From the NCBI GenBank assembly GCA_020024085.1, contig JAHHUG010000031.1, forward strand, positions 1-13,596: a DNA stretch of 13,596 bases, written 5' to 3'. Below the pieces are notes generated by a model. That model saw only the letters and a program-made list of their open reading frames with translations, was not told the origin of the DNA and ran no database searches. Positions 1 through 6,835 of the stretch are shown here, in pieces (position 1 is the first letter of the stretch; each line of letters begins with the position of its first letter). This DNA comes from Christensenellaceae bacterium (GTDB taxonomy: Bacteria > Bacillota > Clostridia > Christensenellales > CAAEEZ01). A program made the position numbers and the translations under genes.

Positions 1-227
1 ATGATAAAAAAATACTACGATAACTAAATTGAAAAATGTTTTAGTTCGTTAATATAGTATAAAATGATAGCTAAAATAGATTAAAAATATAAAATGTAAA
101 TATAAAAAAGTCCTCTTTACGCTTTTATTATCAACATAGTATTTGAGGCTTTAATGCTTATTTTAAAATGCAATATAAAATTACATAAAAAAATGCGAGT
201 ATTTCTACTCGCATTTTATTTATGTTA
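1..227. other. Intergenic segment, no gene found
   Basis: Very AT-rich stretch downstream of the minus-strand SCP2/transketolase operon. Only the hairpin terminator near 187-217 is convincing. Positions 1-27 can be read on the plus strand as a few codons ending in TAA at 25-27. That could be the tail of a gene entering from the left or chance, and cannot be decided from this window. A weak inverted repeat (AACTAAA 22-28 with TTTAGTT 40-46) overlaps that stop but has no T-tract. Confidence 0.5.
187..217 (-). terminator. Rho-independent terminator of the SCP2/transketolase operon
   Basis: A perfect 12-bp stem (190-201 with 206-217) closes a 4-nt loop. Read on the minus strand it is followed by a run of seven T, given by the A-run at 187-193. 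It lies about 10 bp past the stop codon of the last operon gene. The plus-strand side is also T-rich (TTTTATTTAT), so it may act in both directions. Confidence 0.85.
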
Positions 228-1100
228 TTATAGAAGGATACCTTGGATTCTTGACATATAGTCGTTAAGAACGGCACTATATTCAGGAGAACCAATCATT
301 GTGATATAGCCCTTTTCTGCACTTTCAACAAATGGAACAGTTCCACCAACAACTGCAAGACCACCATCTACATCGCTAAATTGGAATGTAACGAAAGGTC
401 TTCTTCTCTCGTAAACTCCACGACCACATTTAGATTGACCAGCTTGGCACATTACATAACATGCTATCTCTGGGTTTTCTGGGTCACCAACGATAAATTG
501 GTAAACTCTCTTTGGTTGTTGCATCCAATTATGATAATCTTGAATTTGTAGGTCATCATATTTGTCTGCTAATTTGTTGTATACACTTAGTGCTGAAGAA
601 ACCATATATAAAGATAATTTTAATTTCATCTTTTTGTCTTCAGGTGTCTTAGGGTCAAATGTTGGTAACATCTTTGTTAGACCTAAGAACAACTTTGTTA
701 CTACCTTTAGGAATAAACCAGCATGACCATGACAAATAGTCTTAACAACTGCCATAACAATAGCACCATTCATTTTGCCAGTAAACATTCCACATAAATC
801 AGCAATCTTCTTAAACTCGAAGTTAATTGTTGGTTTTTTTCCTTCTGGATTATTTTTAGCATCGGTTAAGTATTCACCTTGTCTAACTTGTAGGCAAGCC
901 TCTGGCTCTTGAGAACTGTCGAATACAAGATATGCTCCAAAATAATCTTCACCTTCCTCTCTAGCACCTACTTGTACTACTGCGTCAACACCTGCAAATG
1001 CTTTAGCAACAGCTGGGTCATCAGCAATTAATACTTTCATTACTGGGAAAATAGAACGAAGGATTAATTCAGCTTGTATTTTTGTACTTTGTTCAGCCAT
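228..1100 (-). CDS. SCP2-like lipid-binding protein with two modules (290 aa)
   Basis: The protein appears to hold two SCP2 (sterol carrier protein 2)-like modules, roughly residues 35-145 and 195-285. Each shows the SCP2-like pattern of a beta strand, a small turn, then a hydrophobic helix: 'TINFEFKKIADLCGMFTGK' at 91-109 and 'FVTFQFSDVDGGLAVVGG' at 236-253. A hydrophobic stretch at about 110-145 links them but is probably too interrupted to be a true membrane anchor. There is no signal peptide, so the protein is likely cytoplasmic. SCP2 domains bind lipids or other hydrophobic ligands, and no catalytic motif is seen. It is the last gene of the operon, 2 bp after the transketolase C subunit. 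Its GAGG ribosome binding site (1108-1111) lies inside that gene's end, so translation is probably coupled. The family call rests on fold-level pattern only; the ligand is unknown. Confidence 0.65.
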   Translation of the reverse strand: MAEQSTKIQAELILRSIFPVMKVLIADDPAVAKAFAGVDAVVQVGAREEGEDYFGAYLVFDSSQEPEACLQVRQGEYLTDAKNNPEGKKPTINFEFKKIADLCGMFTGKMNGAIVMAVVKTICHGHAGLFLKVVTKLFLGLTKMLPTFDPKTPEDKKMKLKLSLYMVSSALSVYNKLADKYDDLQIQDYHNWMQQPKRVYQFIVGDPENPEIACYVMCQAGQSKCGRGVYERRRPFVTFQFSDVDGGLAVVGGTVPFVESAEKGYITMIGSPEYSAVLNDYMSRIQGILL

Positions 1101-1102
1101 TT

Positions 1103-2128
1103 TTATACCTCATCCTCCCAAACTTCGTCTTGTTCGAAGTCTCTTTGCATTACTTCTCTTACCTTGTCTGCAATACCATCAGAATCTAGACCATAATAAG
1201 CATATAGGTCTTCTGGGTAACCAATTTGTGCGAAGCAATCTGGAATACCAACTTTTGTAAATGCACAACCCTTACCACTTTCAGCGATAACAGATGCAAC
1301 AGAATCACCAAGACCACCGATAACATTGTGCTCTTCAACTGTGATAATTCTTCTTGTATCCTCAACAGCCTTCATGATAACTTCCTTATCAATAGGTTTG
1401 ATTGTGTGCATATTAACAACTCTAACTGTAATACCATCATATTTTTGTAGGTCTTGTGCAGCTTGAACAGCTTGACGAACACAAATACCACAAGCGATAA
1501 TTGTACAATCAGCACCAGCTGGGTCAACAACTGTCTTAGCCTTACCAATTTCGAATGGGATAGCATCAGACTCTGGGCATGGAAGCTCAAATCCACGACC
1601 GATTCTTACATAGCAAGGACCATCTTTCTCAACGATAGCTTTAATAGCTTGACCTGTTTCTTCACCATCAGCAGGAGCGATAAGTGTTACATTAGGGAAA
1701 GCCTTAACGATAGAGAAGTCTTCTGTGCAGTGGTGAGTAGAACCAGCAGCACCAAATGAAATACCACTGTGAGTAGCAACAACTTTAACATTTAACTTTT
1801 GATAACAAATATCTGTTCTAAATTGTTCACCAGCTCTCATACATGCGAATGCACCGAATGTAGAAGCAAATGGAATGAAGCCAACTTTAGCAAGACCAGC
1901 AGCAACACCCATCATATTTTGCTCTGCGATACCTACGTTAATAACTCTCTCTGGGAAAGCATTGTAGAAGATACCCATATTTGTAGATTTAGCAAGGTCG
2001 GCTGTTACACCAACGATTTTATCATTTTCTTTTGCAAGCTCTGTCATTACACGACCATAAATCTCTTTAGGTGACATAGTATTTGCATCATACACATTCC
2101 AAGATGTACCTGTAGTTACTTCTGCCAT
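1103..2128 (-). CDS. Transketolase, C-terminal subunit (split transketolase)
   Basis: This is the pyrimidine-binding plus C-terminal domain half of a two-subunit transketolase. Full-length transketolases are about 650 aa; this piece is 341 aa and pairs with the 281-aa N subunit encoded just upstream. The TPP-activating glutamate is E69 in 'VGIAEQNMMG' (65-74). A 'THSGISFGAAGSTHHCTEDF' stretch (119-138) supplies conserved active-site residues, with H132/H133. The C-terminal domain follows from about residue 195 ('GKAKTVV...'). The enzyme moves a two-carbon ketol unit from a ketose donor to an aldehyde acceptor using TPP and a divalent metal. The ATG directly follows the stop of the N subunit (TAAATG), consistent with equal, coupled synthesis. 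The acidic C-terminal tail (DFEQDEVWEDEV) is unremarkable. Transketolase is preferred over DXP synthase or pyruvate dehydrogenase E1 because of size and the GIAEQ context, but the substrate cannot be read from sequence. Confidence 0.93.
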   Translation of the reverse strand: MAEVTTGTSWNVYDANTMSPKEIYGRVMTELAKENDKIVGVTADLAKSTNMGIFYNAFPERVINVGIAEQNMMGVAAGLAKVGFIPFASTFGAFACMRAGEQFRTDICYQKLNVKVVATHSGISFGAAGSTHHCTEDFSIVKAFPNVTLIAPADGEETGQAIKAIVEKDGPCYVRIGRGFELPCPESDAIPFEIGKAKTVVDPAGADCTIIACGICVRQAVQAAQDLQKYDGITVRVVNMHTIKPIDKEVIMKAVEDTRRIITVEEHNVIGGLGDSVASVIAESGKGCAFTKVGIPDCFAQIGYPEDLYAYYGLDSDGIADKVREVMQRDFEQDEVWEDEV

Positions 2129-2974
2129 TTATTTATCCTCCTCATATAATCTTAAAATATTTTCCTTAGCTGCTGCTTGTTGATTAGAGTCTAAAGATGC
2201 ATAGTGGCATACTACATTGCCCTCTAATGAACCACCTAATGTCTTACCTTTTACTGTATCAGCAATAATAAGTGTAGGACCATCGGTTGCTGCCCAAGCT
2301 TTCTCTAAAGCTGCATCAATTTCGTCATAGTCGTGACCATTAATCTTGATTACATCGTAACCAAATGCTCTAAATTTAGCATCTAATGGCTCAAGTTTCA
2401 TAACATCTTCTGTGTTACCATCAATCATGAAGTGGTTTCTATCAACGATAACAATAAGGTTATTCAACTTGTAGTGATTAGCTGTCATTGAAGCTTCCCA
2501 GTTAGAACCCTCATCGCACTCACCATCACCAAGCATTACAACTACCTTAAAGTCTTTCTTTAAGATTTTTCCACCAAGAGCCATACCAACGCCCATTGGA
2601 AGACCGTGTCCTAATGAACCAGTTGAAGCATCGCAACCAGGAATCTTATTTGAATCTGGGTGCATACCGAATGGAGATTTGAAGTGGTTGAATGTCTTCA
2701 AACCTTCTTTACTCATAAAGCCTTTCTTCATTAGTGTAGGGATAAAACCTAAAGCACAGTGACCTTTTGAAAGGATAAATCTATCTCTGTCTTCCCATTG
2801 TGGATTCTTTGGGTCAACATTTAGATACTTAAAGTATAATACTGTTAAGACATCAAGCATACTCATTGAGCCACCTACGTGTGCACCACCTGCATAACCC
2901 ATGGTATCTATGATATCTAATCTTAAATCTTTGGCAATCTCTTTTAATCTTGCCTTTTCTTCACTTGATAACAT
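2129..2974 (-). CDS. Transketolase, N-terminal subunit (split transketolase)
   Basis: This is the pyrophosphate-binding half of the split transketolase, 281 aa. Visible motifs are 'GGAHVGGSMSMLD' (29-41, with active-site H32), 'LSKGHCALG' (68-76), 'GSLGHGLPMGVGMA' (119-132), and the TPP/metal motif that begins GDGECDEG at 149-156 and ends at N180 in 'VDRN'. All expected cofactor and phosphate-region residues look intact, so the protein should be active with its partner. Two-subunit transketolases are common in anaerobes and archaea, both for the pentose phosphate pathway and for dedicated pathways. Here the gene sits between an aminotransferase and the C subunit, with a clear AGGAGG site (2980-2985) 5 nt from the ATG. 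No other pentose-phosphate genes are nearby, which favours a dedicated role over housekeeping. Confidence 0.94.
   Translation of the reverse strand: MLSSEEKARLKEIAKDLRLDIIDTMGYAGGAHVGGSMSMLDVLTVLYFKYLNVDPKNPQWEDRDRFILSKGHCALGFIPTLMKKGFMSKEGLKTFNHFKSPFGMHPDSNKIPGCDASTGSLGHGLPMGVGMALGGKILKKDFKVVVMLGDGECDEGSNWEASMTANHYKLNNLIVIVDRNHFMIDGNTEDVMKLEPLDAKFRAFGYDVIKINGHDYDEIDAALEKAWAATDGPTLIIADTVKGKTLGGSLEGNVVCHYASLDSNQQAAAKENILRLYEEDK
2137..2142 (-). promoter_or_regulatory. Shine-Dalgarno for transketolase C subunit inside the N-subunit gene
   Basis: AGGAGG on the minus strand lies within the last codons (…EED…) of the N-subunit gene, 8 nt from the C-subunit ATG. The N-subunit stop TAA directly abuts that ATG. 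This arrangement supports translational coupling of the two transketolase subunits. Confidence 0.8.
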
Positions 2975-2991
2975 ATTTTCCTCCTAAAATT

Positions 2992-4251
2992 TTATAATTT
3001 ATTATTTGCTTTTACAGCTTTGTATGCTTCATCAGCAATTTCAAGTGTCTTAGTAATATCATCATCAGTCAATGAACAGTTAATGAATAAATTGTGGTGA
3101 TTATGAATCATAATACCTCTCTTAACCATTTCTGCTACCCATTGTTGATGTAGCACAGTTGAAGGGTCGTTTTCAAGTCTAATATAAGGCATTGATAATA
3201 CGCCAGAAACTGTTAAGTCAAATCCATTCTCTTTTGCAACTCTTGGTAAGCCATCAGGACCAAATACTTTTAGACCTTTAGCTTGCATCAATTTTGCAGA
3301 ATCAAGTTTTCTTAGTTTGTTTACACAAGCAACACCTGCTGCAAATGGAACTGCACTCATCCAATAAGAACCAGTCCAGAATACATCTGAAACAGCTGGT
3401 CTTAATGCATCTATACCACACAAGCAAGAAATGTTATAACCATTTGCTAATGCTTTACAGAAACATTGTAAGTCTGCTTTGATACCAAAGAACTTATCAG
3501 AACCGTGTACATCAAGACGGAAACCATTACGAATATCATCAATGATAAGTACGATACCGTTATCTGTACATAACTTTCTAACTTTTTGCCAGTAACCCTC
3601 TTGTGGAAGTTCACTATTTACCCAACAAGGCATTAGATATGGAGTAGCGATTAAACCAGCGATTTCGTTTTTGTGCTCTTTAACCATTTTCTCAAGAGCA
3701 TCGTAGTTGTTCCACTCTACATACATACTGTTAGCAACGTCTTCCTCAACGATACCAGCATAACCTAATTTTTGTGTCCAAGGAGATACACCATGGTAGC
3801 AACCTTTAAACATCAAAATCTTTTTTCTACCAGTAGCAGCTTTTGCAACTAGGGCAGCAAGAGAAGTAACATCGTTACCATTCTTAGCAAAGAATGCCCA
3901 GTCAGCCATATCTACTGTATCTACCATTAACTCTGCAAACTCAAGAAGTTTGTATGATGGAGTTGTGATACAATCACATTTTTCCATTTGCTCACGAGCA
4001 GCAGCATTAACATCTTCATCACAATAACCTAATACGTTAGGACCATATGCACACATATAGTCTATGTACTCATTGCCATCTACGTCCCACATATGAGAAC
4101 CTTTACCATGGTCCATAAACATTGGGAATGCACTTACTGGAATAGCACAGCAGTTAGATGGTCCTTGGTGTCCATAAACACCTGTTGGAATAACATTCAA
4201 TGCTCTTTTGAATAATTCTCTTGACTTTGTATAATCGTTTAACTTTGTCAT
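2992..4251 (-). CDS. Class III PLP aminotransferase, glutamate-1-semialdehyde-aminotransferase-like
   Basis: A fold-type I, class III PLP enzyme of 419 aa, close to the usual 420-450. The cofactor lysine is K266 in 'LQCFCKALANGY' (261-272). The PLP-ring aspartate region is 'LIIDDIRNGFR' (235-245). The phosphate/substrate loop is 'AKNGNDVTS' (122-130), and 'GCYHG' at 150-154 is typical of the GSA aminomutase group. The C-terminal 'CSLTDDDITKTLEIADEA' (392-409) also matches that group. Such enzymes move an amino group onto a carbonyl or shift it within a molecule. A haem role is unlikely, since no hem genes are near and the gene sits between an SCP2-like protein and a split transketolase. Aminating a transketolase-made ketone is the natural inference. 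Four cysteines (C263, C265, C276, C278) crowd the active-site lysine. The start is supported by AGGAGG at 4259-4264. Confidence 0.88.
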   Translation of the reverse strand: MTKLNDYTKSRELFKRALNVIPTGVYGHQGPSNCCAIPVSAFPMFMDHGKGSHMWDVDGNEYIDYMCAYGPNVLGYCDEDVNAAAREQMEKCDCITTPSYKLLEFAELMVDTVDMADWAFFAKNGNDVTSLAALVAKAATGRKKILMFKGCYHGVSPWTQKLGYAGIVEEDVANSMYVEWNNYDALEKMVKEHKNEIAGLIATPYLMPCWVNSELPQEGYWQKVRKLCTDNGIVLIIDDIRNGFRLDVHGSDKFFGIKADLQCFCKALANGYNISCLCGIDALRPAVSDVFWTGSYWMSAVPFAAGVACVNKLRKLDSAKLMQAKGLKVFGPDGLPRVAKENGFDLTVSGVLSMPYIRLENDPSTVLHQQWVAEMVKRGIMIHNHHNLFINCSLTDDDITKTLEIADEAYKAVKANNKL

Positions 4252-4266
4252 AATAATTCCTCCTAA

Positions 4267-5037
4267 TTAACCAACATAAGCAGATACAAAACCAAGTAGT
4301 TTGCTCATGCTCTCTAGCATTGGTGTATATCCATATAAAGTAAGTAGACCTTCACCGATTGGGGTAAATACATCTGACTCACCATTTAATACTGCATTTG
4401 CAGTTGCAACATCTTCAAATCTCATAAATGCTCTACCTGGCTCTTTTTTGCCGATTGAAGTACTCATATGACCATTTTCAATTTCTAGAGAAACAGCAAT
4501 CTTGTCGCCCATAGAAGCTTGGATAATACCAGGATACATACTCTTACAAATAATCTTACCAGTAGGGTCACTATTAGCAATCTCGCTCATTGCATAGAAT
4601 GCTGTATAAGCAAGAAGCATTGTGCTCTTTTCAAAGTACTCTGGGTCCTTGTTTCTTTCAGCTCTTTCAGCTGGAGTTGGTTGTAGATAATATTTAATTC
4701 TATCTGCAAGAACCATAAATTCCTTAAGTAAGAAGTTTACTTGGAATACATTGTAGAAAATTGGTACTGTCTTTTCACCATCTATTAATTTATTAAAATG
4801 CTCTGGTGAAGTGAAATATAATTTCAAGCTAGCAGAATGTGGTCCTCTAAAGAACTCGCATTTGTCATTTGCAAATACTAGTGTACCTGGCTCTAAACCT
4901 GGAACATTAAATTGTACAGAAATTTTCTTGCCTTTGATAGCCTCTTTACAAGGTGCATCAAATTCGCATAAATCTTGGATATTTCTAAGAATAGCAAATA
5001 GATTTATTCTAGCAACTGTAACTGGATTTTTTTCCAT
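4267..5037 (-). CDS. SCP2-like lipid-binding protein with two modules (256 aa)
   Basis: First gene of the five-gene operon. Two SCP2-like halves can be seen. The first covers about residues 35-105: 'KKISVQFNV' (37-45), a glycine turn, 'CEFFRGP' (60-66), and 'ASLKLYFTSPEHFNKLIDGE' (69-88), the classic strand followed by the 'phenylalanine/leucine-L-x-GE' helix. The second covers about 178-250: 'KIAVSLEIENGHMSTSIG', then 'AFMRFEDVATANAVLNGESD' (203-222) and 'GEGLLTLYGYTP' (228-239). It has the same two-module plan as the last operon gene (228-1100), but the two are very divergent. No signal peptide or transmembrane segment is seen, so a soluble lipid carrier or chaperone is expected. A strong AGGAGGA site lies 7 nt upstream of the ATG. 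SCP2 membership is inferred by eye; the ligand is unknown. Confidence 0.7.
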   Translation of the reverse strand: MEKNPVTVARINLFAILRNIQDLCEFDAPCKEAIKGKKISVQFNVPGLEPGTLVFANDKCEFFRGPHSASLKLYFTSPEHFNKLIDGEKTVPIFYNVFQVNFLLKEFMVLADRIKYYLQPTPAERAERNKDPEYFEKSTMLLAYTAFYAMSEIANSDPTGKIICKSMYPGIIQASMGDKIAVSLEIENGHMSTSIGKKEPGRAFMRFEDVATANAVLNGESDVFTPIGEGLLTLYGYTPMLESMSKLLGFVSAYVG

Positions 5038-5080
5038 AAAGATGTCCTCCTATACTGTAATCTTTATACATATATGTAAT

Positions 5081-5109
5081 ATGGTAACATATAAAAAATG
5101 ACTTTTCAA
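5081..5109 (-). promoter_or_regulatory. Candidate sigma-A promoter of the SCP2/transketolase operon
   Basis: On the minus strand, TTGAAA (5104-5109) is separated by 17 bp from TACCAT (5081-5086), 44 bp before the first operon start codon. An inverted repeat, TATATGT (5071-5077) with ACATATA (5087-5093), overlaps the -10 region and could be an operator. The region is very AT-rich, so both could be fortuitous. Confidence 0.4.
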
Positions 5110-5180
5110 TATTAACCTTAAAATTAATTAACATTTTTAAAAAATATTTCATTATTTTTTTAGGTTTTTCGCAATTTTAA

Positions 5181-5193
5181 GATAAATTTTATC
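5181..5193. repeat. 13-bp palindrome in the divergent intergenic region
   Basis: GATAAATTTTATC is a perfect dyad with 6-bp arms around one central base. It lies between the two divergent promoters (minus-strand operon and plus-strand EIIC gene). It is a possible operator, but AT-rich background makes short palindromes common. Confidence 0.3.
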
Positions 5194-5228
5194 GTATTTA
5201 ATAATATTACATTTTTACACTAACTAAT

Positions 5229-5257
5229 TAGACTTTTTTTTATCGAGGTGCTATACT
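5229..5257 (+). promoter_or_regulatory. Promoter of the PTS_EIIC_2-family gene
   Basis: TAGACT (5229-5234) as -35, a 17-bp spacer, and TATACT (5252-5257) as -10 give a good sigma-A-type promoter 29 bp upstream of the start codon. A GAAGGA ribosome binding site follows at 5275-5280, 6 nt from the ATG. Confidence 0.6.
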
Positions 5258-5286
5258 ATCACTAATATGTTTATGAAGGATTAAAA

Positions 5287-6537
5287 ATGAAAAATTTATT
5301 TAATAAACAACAAATTTCTAATGCTGTTGAAGAAAATAAAAATTCTAATGCAGTTATAGAACAAAATGAAGAAAATGTTGACAAAAAAACTAGCCCGCTA
5401 AAAACCAAAGTTAAAGCCTTTTGCACAAAATATTTTATTGATGCATTCTCTGGTATGGCACAAGGTTTGTTTTGTACACTTATTATTGGTACCATTATTA
5501 AGGAACTAGGCAAGCTTATTTGTACTGCTGGTACACCTGCTGGTTTTGCTGTTGGTAATGCCCTAATTATGATGGGTTCAATAGCATCACTTTTGATGGG
5601 TGCAGGCGTCGGTGTAGGTATAGCAAAAGCCCTAAAAGCAAACAACCTTGTAATGTTTAGTGCAATCATTGCCGGTATGGTTGGTTCGTTCTCAATGAAC
5701 TTTGTAAATGGTACATTTTGGAGTCCCGATGCTATGCTTGGACTTACAACATTAAAGTTACTTCCTGGTAATCCAATAGGTGCTTATATTTGTTCTGTAC
5801 TTGCTATCGAAGTAGGTAAAAAAGTAAGTGGCACAAAGATAGATATTATTCTTGTACCTTTTGTTGTTTCAATCGTTTCATTAATTTCAATATATATTGC
5901 TTGGCCTTTTGTAAAACTTGTTGACTATATCGGTTTAGGTGTTGCAAAGGCTACATACATTGCCCCTGCTCCAATGGGTATGATTGTTGCAGTTATTATG
6001 GGCATACTACTAACAATGCCAACATCTTCTGCTGCAATTTGGATTTCTGTTGCAACTCCAATACTTAACAGTGGCGACCCACAATTAGTATATGCAATGC
6101 AACTAGCAGGTGGTGCAGCTGTTGTTGGTTGTGCTTGTCAAATGATGGGCTTTGCTGTTGCAAGTTATCGTGAAAATGGCTTTGGTGGATTTATTGCTCA
6201 AGGTATTGGAACAAGCATGTTGCAAATTCCTAATATTATGAGAAAACCAATTATTATTTTGCCTGAAATACTAGCAAGTTTTATTCTTGGACCTATCTCT
6301 ACTTGTGGATTTAAGTTGCTTTGTGGTGCAAGTGGTGGTGGTATGGGAACAAGTGGTTTCGTAGGAGTCATTGATGCAATCAATGTAAGCACTGCTGCTG
6401 GACTTAACCCTGCTATGATGTGGTGTGGAGTAATTTTCCTATTATTTGTATTCCCTGCATTATTAAGCTTTATCTTCTCAGAGATATTTAGAAAACTAGG
6501 TTGGATAAAGTTTGGCGACCAAAAATTAGATGTATAA
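5287..6537 (+). CDS. PTS_EIIC_2 / PfoR-like integral membrane protein
   Basis: A 416-aa polytopic membrane protein resembling the PTS_EIIC_2 family, which includes the Clostridium perfringens PfoR-type 'regulator' proteins. Telling stretches are 'IDAFSGMAQGLFCTLIIGTI' (51-70), 'GNPIGAY' (161-167), 'TMPTSSAAIWIS' (243-254), 'ENGFGGFIAQGIGTSMLQIP' (296-315) and 'GGGMGTSGFVG' (350-360). About eight to ten hydrophobic segments fill residues 50-400. The first 45 residues are a hydrophilic, Asn/Glu/Lys-rich cytoplasmic extension. No EIIA or EIIB domain, HPr or sugar gene is nearby, so phosphotransfer-coupled transport is unproven. The family is called EIIC by similarity, and PfoR-type members are often listed as predicted regulators. 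It is transcribed alone, divergently from the SCP2 operon, with its own promoter and terminator. The substrate is unknown. Confidence 0.75.
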   Translation: MKNLFNKQQISNAVEENKNSNAVIEQNEENVDKKTSPLKTKVKAFCTKYFIDAFSGMAQGLFCTLIIGTIIKELGKLICTAGTPAGFAVGNALIMMGSIASLLMGAGVGVGIAKALKANNLVMFSAIIAGMVGSFSMNFVNGTFWSPDAMLGLTTLKLLPGNPIGAYICSVLAIEVGKKVSGTKIDIILVPFVVSIVSLISIYIAWPFVKLVDYIGLGVAKATYIAPAPMGMIVAVIMGILLTMPTSSAAIWISVATPILNSGDPQLVYAMQLAGGAAVVGCACQMMGFAVASYRENGFGGFIAQGIGTSMLQIPNIMRKPIIILPEILASFILGPISTCGFKLLCGASGGGMGTSGFVGVIDAINVSTAAGLNPAMMWCGVIFLLFVFPALLSFIFSEIFRKLGWIKFGDQKLDV

Positions 6538-6565
6538 AAACATAAAACTAAATTATAAAAAATAT

Positions 6566-6600
6566 AGAGCTATCTGTTTTGGATAGCTCTTTATTTTATA
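6566..6600 (+). terminator. Rho-independent terminator of the EIIC gene
   Basis: A perfect 9-bp stem, AGAGCTATC (6566-6574) with GATAGCTCT (6582-6590), encloses a 7-nt loop. It is followed by TTATTTTAT and begins 29 bp after the stop codon. Confidence 0.75.
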
Positions 6601-6752
6601 AATATTTTACACATACAATTTCCACTTATTTTAATATGATTTCTAATATGTATTATTATATATATTATACACTAGTACAAAATTATACTTTTTTACAATT
6701 TTTTACATATATTGTCATAATCATTTCCCATTTATTTTATCTATTGTGATAT

Positions 6753-6769
6753 TGTGATAAATTATCACA
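6753..6769. repeat. Perfect 17-bp palindrome, CRP/Rex-like
   Basis: TGTGATAA-A-TTATCACA is a perfect dyad about one central base. The TGTGA…TCACA ends resemble CRP/FNR-type half-sites but with a 7-bp instead of a 6-bp spacer. The TTGTGA start resembles Rex sites. An extra TGTGAT half-site lies at 6745-6750. It sits between two convergent genes, so no obvious target promoter is present. Confidence 0.5.
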
Positions 6770-6785
6770 TCTTAATTATAAATAC

Positions 6786-6819
6786 AAATTTTGTTCGCAT
6801 ACCAAAATTTTAAGCGAAC
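6786..6819. repeat. Two interlocked inverted repeats
   Basis: AAATTTTG (6786-6793) pairs with CAAAATTT (6803-6810), and GTTCGC (6793-6798) pairs with GCGAAC (6814-6819). The second pair starts in the loop of the first, so the two would compete or form a pseudoknot-like fold if transcribed. No promoter is assigned. Confidence 0.3.
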
Positions 6820-6835
6820 TAACCTACTATTATGC

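Noticed and set aside
1226..2074. Several plus-strand open frames (1226-1450, 1454-1759, 1799-2074) opposite the transketolase C gene
   Set aside because: They lie antisense to a strongly supported transketolase gene, encode Cys/Asn/Ser-rich low-quality proteins, and lack ribosome binding sites.
1103..2974. A transketolase pseudogene broken by a frameshift
   Set aside because: Both parts have clean ends at the natural domain boundary, their own Shine-Dalgarno sites and all catalytic motifs, matching the known two-subunit form.
2992..4251. HemL, the haem-pathway glutamate-1-semialdehyde aminomutase
   Set aside because: The motifs match the broader family, but there are no haem genes nearby and the operon context (SCP2-like, transketolase) points to another substrate.
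4811..5101. Plus-strand open frame overlapping the first SCP2-like gene and its upstream region
   Set aside because: It is antisense to the SCP2-like gene, has no ribosome binding site, and its composition is not protein-like.
5271..5669. Minus-strand 132-residue frame over the EIIC gene start
   Set aside because: It is a reverse-frame shadow of the hydrophobic EIIC coding sequence and crosses that gene's promoter and ribosome binding site.
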